Positions 56,509-64,000 of a stretch of 64,000 nucleotides of DNA are shown in pieces. The notes below the pieces were generated by a model. The model was not told the origin of the DNA. It did not search any database and worked only from the letters and a program-made list of their open reading frames with translations. The stretch is from the NCBI GenBank assembly GCA_030762175.1, contig CM060831.1, forward strand, positions 95,623,501-95,687,500, in the 5' to 3' direction. The stretch's first letter is position 1. Each line of letters starts with the position of its first letter. The translations under genes were made by a program, and so were the position numbers. The DNA is from Metallyticus violacea (lineage: Eukaryota > Arthropoda > Insecta > Mantodea > Metallyticidae).

Positions 56509-57756
56509 AGGGGGTTCTAAATGTTCCTGGCCCGACTCAGATTGTGAAGATGATCAAATTAATATGATAGTTGTTAAGTATCATCCTTTAGATGGTGAGC
56601 TGTAAAAATTCAGAAGCATAAATATATTAGTGACAGTCTTGTAAATAAAGTAGTGTTAACATTTTCTACAAAATGGATAACACTGAAATATGAGCTGTGG
56701 TAAAGGACTTTGTTTTGAAGGGTTTAACTCCATCAGAAATACAGCTGCAGTTAGATTCCACTTTAAAAGATTCTTCCCCTTAATTTTCAATGTTAAAAAG
56801 TGGGCTGCTGGATTTAAGCATGGTCATACATCCATTCAAGATGATGAATGCTCAAGGCTTCTCAATACTGCTATGACTGACAAGATTATGACAAAAATTT
56901 ACAATCCTGTATCCAATGATTGCAAATTGAAAGTATGTGAGTTTTGACTGGAATTGCAAAGACCGTGATAGGCCATACCACTACATTTTACACACAGTTT
57001 AGGGTATGAGAAAGCTTTTGGCTCAATGGCTGCTGCGTTTGTTAACAATGAACCAAAAAGGCATTCAAATAAACATTTTGCAAAAGTGTTGAGAGTTGTT
57101 TAGATGCAATTCCATTGCTCTGATGTTTCATAACAGTTGATGAAACAAGAGGTGTCAGAGATGAAGGAGCAGTCCAAACAGTGGATAGCAACAGGTGAAA
57201 GTGGACCAAAATAGTAAACATGGATCCATCTGCAAGAAATGTCATGGCTATGATTTTCTGAGCTTCTCATGGTATGGTACTCGTAAACAATTTCCAGAAG
57301 GGCAGAGCCATCACCAGAGAGTATTATGCTTTACAGTTAGATTAACTGAAAGATGCTATTCAGGCTTAATGCTTGCACCTTGCAAAAAAGAAAGTTTTCT
57401 TTCATCACAATAATGCTCCTTCACACACACATCTGGGATTGTTGCAGCAAAACTGCATGACCAAGCGCTTCCACATCTGCTATTTTTACCGGATTTGGCT
57501 CCTAGTGATTGCTTGCTTTTGGCTCACTAATCTGAAGAAATGACTGGATGGATGAAGATTCACATCAAATGAGGAGGTTGAAACTGAGACAGATGCTTAT
57601 TTTTTACAATTGGATCTTATTTTACTGAGGGTATTAAAAAGTTGGAAATCCATTGGACTAAACATTGATTTACAAGGTGACCATGTTAGGGGGGGGATTC
57701 TCTTATTAAATCTTGTCTTTTTTTGGTCAGGCCGAGAACTTTTGGAATACCCCTCA
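56509..57756 (+). mobile_element. Mariner element 3 with inverted ends and TA duplication
   Basis: 1248 bp. The left end AGGGGGTTCTAAATGTTCCT and the right end (reverse complement TGAGGGGTATTCCAAAAGTT) are diverged inverted repeats. TA flanks both sides (56507-56508, 57757-57758). Confidence 0.8.
56671..57665 (+). pseudogene. Mariner transposase relic (element 3)
   Basis: It starts MDNTEI, then a stop, then AVVKDFVLKGLTPSEIQLQL, the first helix-turn-helix block. KWAAGFKHGHTSIQDDE follows (WxxRFKxGRxSxxDxxR). The C-terminal part near 57400 keeps HHNNAPSHTHLGL, equal to HxDNAPxHT with D changed to N, and TNLKK near 57525. Stops and frameshifts are numerous. Confidence 0.72.
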
Positions 57757-57758
57757 TA

Positions 57759-59408
57759 GTAAGAACAGTAATTAAAGGAAGGGTTTGCACAGCAGTAGAG
57801 GACTTTAACTGGTTAGCTTATTAGGTATACAATCCAAGTTAATGAATAGCTGCTGACCTATGAGCCAGGTGATTCAGAGGTCATACTAACTAATCACAGA
57901 TAAAGCTAAGAAATGGAATAAAGTTATCTCATAATGATGGGACTACAGAAATGTCCTTAGTGAAAGGTATATTGCATTTGCCTAATGCTTTTTAATTTCT
58001 GACTTAAAACCCACTGCTTACTGACTCATATCTGCAACCTTCATTAAAACACACCCTGTTGTTAAAGACTACAGAAAAGAAATTAACAGACAGCAGTTGA
58101 CAGGTAGCAAAACATTTTAAGAAATTTTATTAAAGAAAAAAAGATCACTAATTCTGATTGTTAATAAAGCTCAATTATGGTTTTCAGCTTTGGAAGCTTC
58201 TAAGATTTTATGAGAATCCCAAGATTCACTGTCTGATTCTCCTCCATACAAAGCACTTTTCACAATAAAGGGGTTTTGGTTCAAAGAATGTGAAGTCATT
58301 TCCTTCATACAGGGAAAAGCATCCATAAGTACTATAACCTTTTTCTTTTTGTTAGTATTTTTTTGAAATTCATTTTGTGGTAAATGACTACTTGGACTAT
58401 CATATATATAATCTCAACATCTGTAAAATTAGTATCCAAATCATATATGTATATATTGTCTACCACTATCACACACTATTTATTTTAATTCATAAGTGTA
58501 TATTCCTCAAAATCATTCTTTCTTTTCATACCATTGCCATAGTAAAAGCTTTCTCTTCACAAAAATAAATTAATTTAATTCCATATTCATTACACACTTT
58601 ACGCTTTCTTCTTCACTTCCAAGTTGAAGCAATACCTAAAGCATTAATTTTGTCATCAAATTAGTAAAATCTATAATTATTTTTAAAATTATTTAATTTT
58701 ACTTTGTATACATACATGGTCGCTTTACAGACCTAATAAAAATAAAAATACTTCTAGAAACCTTTTTACACTCCCAAAGGAATTACTTGACATATTGACA
58801 CAAATATAAATCAAAATCAATGTTCTAACATTATTACAATAGAGAGGAAAAAACTGACTCAAAACATTTGAAGAGGAAGAATGTTCAGTGGGCAATATGT
58901 AGTACATTTTTGTACCAGTTATCTGATTGTGCAGATGCTTCTCTTGAATGATTATCAACTGTGTCATCCCAATTGAGAATATGGAAATTCTAGAATCGTA
59001 TTTCATTTTATGCATTTAATTTTTCTTTTTAATCACCCAAAATAGGGATTTTGGACTACTGTGAGTAGGTTATGAACCATTTACTGTGTTGTTGGAAAGC
59101 ATAAAAACTCTGGAAGAAGAAAGCAGTCCATGCACTGCCTTAGTCATCAAGGACATGGAATTTAACATAGGTACTATTTAAAATTGCTCTATTTATTGCA
59201 GTACATTTGCACCTTCATATGTGAAAACATTAATGCAATTTTTATGTGCAATTGAATGTTCAGATTCAGATTTTTAGAGATGATAACCCAACATGTTAAT
59301 ATTAAGTCTTTTATATATTTAAACTTAAGCTAAGATAGTAATACATAAGTATTTCTGATACAGTAAGCTTCAAGTAAGAAAATTTATAAAATAAAATGTT
59401 AGAGTTAC
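57759..59408. other. Intronic sequence, no feature recognised
   Basis: AT-rich with short chance ORFs only. Confidence 0.4.
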
Positions 59409-59571
59409 CTTGTATAGCCGTATAAACAATCTGGAATCCAACATCATTTACAGCTTCATTGGAGTGAAAGTGAACTCTGGCAACATGGCTTGGAGTAACT
59501 AATGGTGGTGGATTTGTATTATTGCAGAAGCGCCCCAACAGTGGTGATTCAAAATACCATCCATCAAAAAT
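59409..59571 (-). CDS. Cubilin-like exon: second half of a CUB domain (CUB 1 of window)
   Basis: The 163-nt exon runs from an acceptor (tttag) to a donor (gtaact). It starts in phase 0 and ends in phase 1. It encodes 54 codons beginning IFDGWYFESPLLGRFC, which is the CUB segment after the third cysteine and includes the fourth cysteine (GRFC). It continues with a segment ending HFHSNEAVNDVGFQIVYTA, the usual closing beta strands of a CUB. The first half of this domain, with cysteines 1-3, must lie upstream, and I could not find it between 59572 and 64000. The final G joins GA of the next exon to make glycine in the inter-domain linker. Confidence 0.85.
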
Positions 59572-60194
59572 CTAAATCATAAAAACACAAAATATGCAAA
59601 GTAAATTTTCATAAACATTATTAACTTTTTCATAGCATATTTTCTCATCTGGCTATTTCACATTTTATATCAGCAGTTATCATCTTGTTTCTTTTATTGT
59701 CCCAAAATATAAACTTTTAATTTTCAACCATCAATGCATTTATGCTGGCAACAAAATGCATCATTATAAGATCTATGTAGTCTCCAAGATCAATCAATTG
59801 GTTAAAGACTTTCACCTGATTTGAAGAAGCTTCTGGTTCATTCTGTGATAGAATATTTCATTCCTTCTTTTTCATACATTTGAATCTCACTAGGAAAAGA
59901 AAATGCATCAGTATTTAAATATTTTAAAGTCTTATTATTAATAATACTAAATGGTGCTTATGGAGGCATCTGAGACCATAAAATGGATGAGGAATGAAAA
60001 TTCTATATAGTAAGTTGTGGATTAATCTATTAATATTATTTACTCTCTCTCCTTCCATTTATTTATGTATTTTTAACTTATCTCATGCATTTACAGCTGT
60101 GGATTAGATGGCAAAGGGTCACTTCCAATCATCAAATCCATTTCAGATTCTGCATGGAACAGGTAATCTATTGTATATTAAATTTTTTACAGTT

Positions 60195-60330
60195 GAGTTA
60201 AGTTGGATTTTAGCCTGGCTGAAGATGGGAACTAAATGTTCTCGAAACCGGTTCCATACATTTATGAAAAGTAAGTGAAGCTTTAAGAGTGTGTAGTTCA
60301 ACTGAATCATACAATGATATCAATTTTTAC
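60195..60330 (+). mobile_element. PLE family A solo terminal segment
   Basis: Starts near gttggattttagcctggctg and ends atcatacaatgatatcaatt. Only the last about 130 bp of the element is present. Confidence 0.8.
60216..60256 (+). ncRNA. Hammerhead ribozyme motif, intact core (PLE-A solo end)
   Basis: TGG, CTGAAGA (60219-60225), helix II gggaac/gttctc, CGAAAC, CG, GTT, CCA. Confidence 0.82.
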
Positions 60331-60533
60331 CAGTTGTTTAATGAGTGTGGGTTCAATTCTAAGTTTGGTCAAGTTTACTGAGTGAGGTTTGAGGTTTTCT
60401 CCAGAATTTCTCCATTTTGAAAAACTGATAGCTAATAAATTATTAAGGTCAATGGAATTGTCATTCATTAATAATTCTTTTTAATCTCATCATGAAGAAT
60501 TTTGACAGCCAGTATGGAAGTTTGGAGCCTATG

Positions 60534-60534
60534 A

Positions 60535-60565
<31 letters not shown>

Positions 60566-60640
60566 GGGAAAAAAAGAAAGAAGGATAGAAAGAAAGAAAG
60601 AAAGAAAGAAAGAATGAAAGAAAGAAAGAAATAGAGAGGG
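60534..60640 (+). repeat. (GAAA)n microsatellite, imperfect
   Basis: gaaa repeats with interruptions. Minus-strand Phe/Leu/Ser frames over it are artefacts. Confidence 0.92.
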
Positions 60641-61039
60641 GAGAGGAAACAAGGAAAGTACGGCAGAAAATAAAGAAGGAAAGAAAAGAGGAAGATGGCA
60701 TGTAGAGCTGTGACTTAGATTGTATAATGATTGTTCCTCTTCATCCAGCAGGTTTGTGTTTGAATCTGAATTTGACAGGCCAATGAGTGAGATTTATCCA
60801 TTATTTTTCTTCACAATTTGTTTTAGCAAATACTGAATACTGAATATTTATTAAAATGCTAAGAAAACACAAGGAGACCTACATCTATCTAGACTAGACC
60901 ATTCTTATGTATAACTCCCCACAAATAAATTAATATATTATTAATATGAATATAATAAAACAGAATATTTATTTCATCTTTCATCACAAAAATATAACAA
61001 ATGATTTTTACATTTCTTACAATTGAAACTGACCCAACT

Positions 61040-62560
61040 TTTCTTGAGGCCCCAACATATCATGACTCTCTGGTCATTGGCATGTGGTAAAGCCCTGTTT
61101 CACCTACTTTTCCTGTTTTTCTCTTTTTGCCTTACTAATCTATTTGCCCCCTATTCTTTCTAAATAATTTGCCCATACTCCTACTTCTTTCTCACCCTCT
61201 GGCTGTCATAATTTTTATTATTCAATTGAGCAAATTGAGTCAAAATGGAATAAAATGATTAACACACATTTCCATATTGCTGTTTCTAAATCCTTTAAGA
61301 TACAATGCCCCCATTCACATCCATGCATATCCCTCCCTTGTTAATCACCACTTCAACACACTTCTCCCTAATCCAGTCTTTCTTAAATACCTTGTACAAT
61401 CTCAGAGAGGATTATTCTCAAAGTTTGACCATATCTCTTGCCTCTGAATATCTTTTATCCTCCTCTTTACTTTTCACCAGAAACCTATTGAATTATTTTC
61501 TCCCTTCTGCCATATATTGCCCATACCAATCTCTTCCATTGTTTCTTTCAGTTTCTTCCAGCAGTTATTGTGCAAAACTGTTCTTTGGTATTTTACAAAA
61601 GTTTTAATTATATTATCATCCTCTATTTTCAAATTCCTATACCAGTATTTCAGGACTCTTTCAACTGCTATTCCTTTTCCACTTGTTCTACGTAATTCTG
61701 CAAATGCATTCCTCTTGGCGATGCTTTTGGTAGTCCCAATAACTCTTTACAAAATATCTTATGTATCACATCAATTCTGTTTACAATCTCTGACAATCCC
61801 CAAATTTCTACTCCATATAACATCTATGATTCTACCACTGTGTCATACAACCTCTCCAACCAACTTACTTTCTTGTATCTTATATAAACATGTTCCACTC
61901 TTTTCATAGCTAATTTTCAATTGGCAATCACCTTCTTAGCATGTGACTCCCTCCATTACTACTTAATCTCACTCCTAAAATAATCAAATTCTTTCACTAT
62001 TTCCAACTCCTTTCCATTCAAATACCATTTTTCATCTTTTCTTAATCTATTTCATTTTTTAAATACCAATATTTTAGATTTCCTAACATTAGTTCTTTTG
62101 CCCCACTCTCTATAGAATTTACTGATTCATTAATTGCTTTCTGTAACCCTACAACTGTTATTGCACCTATCATTATATCATTCACATAAAGTAATCCCGG
62201 TATCTCTTTGTTTCCTATCATTGGACTATATGAGTTACTTTCCACAACTCCATCTAAAATTTCATCAATAAATAAATTAGTAAAATGGGAATCAACTTAA
62301 ATGCCTGTCTTAGCCCCAGCTTTTGATCAGCTACATCTGTTATTCCATTTCTATCACATTGAACACAAAACTTCAATATTTCCATATTTTCTTGATGCCT
62401 ATAATGAACTCCTTATTTATGCCCTTTTTCCTCAATTTCCATTCTAATGCATCCCTATTAATAGTATTGAATGCTTTTTCAAAATCAGCAAAGAACATAT
62501 ACACCCTTCCTTGTTTATAAAACCCAATTCTTATTTAATATACTTCTAATTCATTACCCA
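61040..62560 (-). mobile_element. LINE relic on minus strand, RT to C-terminus
   Basis: Reading from 62560: GRVYMFFADFEKAFNTINRD (RT block), then the YxDD region (62245-62042), then KELEIVKEFDYF and LYDTVVESMLYGVEIWGLSE near 61850-61760, the same order as at 10807-11307. Frameshifted. Confidence 0.68.
62042..62245 (-). pseudogene. LINE RT fragment with mutated catalytic motif
   Basis: PGLLYVNDIMIGAITVVGLQ is the YADD block with A-D changed to V-N, so it is catalytically dead. Compare LFADDLVAAEITS at 24647 in the related LINE. Confidence 0.68.
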
Positions 62561-62740
62561 TCTTTTTTCAGTATGGAGTGGTGTGTAGATTCATCCACCT
62601 GCCACTACTGCTAGCATCAGACTCTATAGATTAGTATAAATTTCTTTAATAAATTAGAAACGGGTCATAATTATTCTTATTCCAACTCTTAGAACAAAAC
62701 AAACTAAAAATAGTTTCACTTCCCAATTACACCGACATTT

Positions 62741-62905
62741 TACATAGATTTGAATAGTTTGGGACTTTCACAGTGAAATATAGTATCATATAACAAATTA
62801 TTTATGAGAAAATCAAATTTCACTAGTTTTGTTCCACTTACTTGGGCATGTTTATATGATACTATATTTCACTGTGAAAATCCCAAACTATTCAAATCTA
62901 TATAA
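62741..62905. repeat. PLE-D-like foldback without hammerhead
   Basis: The arms tttgaatagtttgggacttt (left) and its reverse complement at about 62880-62905 pair over about 50 bp. The centre has acaaattatttatgagaaaa and cacttacttgggcatgttt, the same as the PLE-D left arm at 30.4-30.5 kb, but it stops before the ribozyme. Confidence 0.8.
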
Positions 62906-63300
62906 AAATAGCGTGTTAGTGTATATAAGGTCCTAAGGAATAAGCAACTCTCAAGGATAGAAATTTGGCTGAATGGGTTTAATAAAAAAAGAAGGTAGGT
63001 TCGGTATTGTAGAAATATAACTTAATATTGTATTGAATGTATAAATTACTTTTTAATGTTGTGTTTTATTTTTGGTTGGATCGAAGCCAGGTCCCCTGGA
63101 TATTCCAATAGGTAGCTGCTGATGAACCAGGGACTGGGGGGGGGGAGAGTGAGCCAATCAAATTGGAATAAATTTTGATTGGAGTCAGTGCCTTCTGGAA
63201 TGCCGAGGCACTGTTCCTAATTGTTATATTTAAAACTTTTTTTTTTCATGTGTTTATTTTGTTTAAAAAAAAATCTGCATGTGATGCATGAGAAATAAAT
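62906..63300 (+). mobile_element. LINE 3' UTR fragment
   Basis: Cctggatattccaataggt and gatgaaccagggactggg match the 3' UTRs near 11.95 and 26.9 kb. Ends near gagaaataaatactac. Confidence 0.6.
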
Positions 63301-63640
63301 ACTACAAATACAAATACAAATATAAAAATAGTTTGCCAAAAATGCCATGATCCTTTATCTTTTTTCCATGTTTGATAATTAGCAGCTCTGTTTATATGTA
63401 GATAAGTTAATACAATGAAACTTTGATCCATTATCTCCAGCTGTGTAAGCAAAAGAAAATAATAAATATGGAAAAAATATGGAGTGAGGAAGGGATCTAA
63501 AACATGGGTATCTCTGGCATGTTAAAATTTGGGATGGGCCCATTAGCTAAATTGAAAGAAAGCCTGCAGAATACAGAAATATGTTTATATACATTTTAAA
63601 ATATAAAAAAATAATGAGGGAATGTCCGAGATGCCCATGG

Positions 63641-63964
63641 TCTAAAATAACCTTTAGTTCATCAAGTGTCCTCATATGCTTCATGGGGCGTGCCAAAACT
63701 TTAATAACAATAAAATTTTAGTTTCCTTTTTATAGTCAAGGATACAAGATTTATTCATATATAAAACTTGCTTTATAGACAGATAACATACAAAACCATA
63801 AATGAACTCTTGCAGAAAGAAATCTCAATTTTATTGTCCATCGTAAGCTCTAGCAGTATGCTCATTGCATAAAAAGGAAACTAAAGTTTTATTGTTACTA
63901 AAGTCATGGCACACAATGAAGCAAATGAGGACACTTGATGAAAGACCTAAAGGTTATTTTAGAC
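63641..63964. mobile_element. MITE-like foldback element
   Basis: Arms 63641-63733 (tctaaaataacctttag...agtttcctttttat) and 63869-63964 (ataaaaaggaaact...ctaaaggttattttaga) are diverged inverted repeats with a 135-bp unique centre. No ORF. Confidence 0.75.
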
Positions 63965-64000
63965 TCTGGGCCTCTCTGATAAGGGGGAGGGGCATGCAAC

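Noticed and set aside
60461..60701. Phe/Leu/Ser-rich ORFs
   Set aside because: Low-complexity translation of an imperfect (GAAA)n tract.
62830..62880. Hammerhead in the 62.7-kb foldback
   Set aside because: The sequence stops after ggcatgttt; no CUGANGA core or helix II is present.

Overview
The window is AT-rich animal genomic DNA, most likely from an arthropod and probably an insect. The clade is inferred from the transposon mix (Penelope-like elements, mariner, hAT, LINEs, tRNA-derived SINEs), not from any diagnostic gene. There is no bacterial-style gene organisation and no complete protein-coding gene.

The only host gene I can support is a cubilin-like tandem-CUB gene on the minus strand. 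Six exons read, in transcript order, 59571-59409, 55702-55512, 39687-39531, 29318-29131, 15688-15517 and 3911-3677. Each has an AG acceptor and a GT donor. All five junctions join in phase, alternating phase 1 between CUB domains with phase 0 inside a CUB. Together they encode the second half of one CUB, two whole CUBs and most of a fourth. The start and end of the gene lie outside the window, and its introns run from about 3.7 to 15.8 kb.

Almost everything else is intronic transposon debris. (1) Penelope-like elements (PLEs) with RT and/or GIY-YIG coding, in at least four families, here called A (13, 25, 35, 40, 42 and 60 kb), B (0.6, 2.4, 23, 28, 45 and 48 kb), C (5.4 and 54 kb) and D (30 and 62 kb), plus a separate Neptune-like RT relic at 31.7 kb. 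(2) LINE relics: a composite L1-ORF1-type LINE at 20.8-27.2 kb with relatives at 9-12 kb and 61-63 kb, a jockey-like LINE at 29.6-31.6 kb, and a CR1/L2-type LINE with an esterase ORF1 at 52.9-54.4 kb. (3) Three mariner copies. (4) Decayed hAT transposases. (5) Two tRNA-derived SINE families, some copies with perfect target-site duplications. (6) Foldback elements and microsatellites. Several elements are nested: a hAT at 47.9-52 kb holds a young PLE with a 12-bp duplication and a mariner, and the 20.8-27.2 kb LINE holds three SINEs and two PLEs.

The most interesting signal is a dense set of hammerhead-ribozyme motifs at the PLE ends. Twelve keep the full core (CUGANGA, helix II, GAAA, very short helix III, UH) and about nine are decayed. 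Several sit as head-to-head pairs in near-perfect inverted repeats, including a 214-bp palindrome at 2120-2333. Six of the intact motifs lie on the minus strand, so they are in the sense orientation of the host pre-mRNA.
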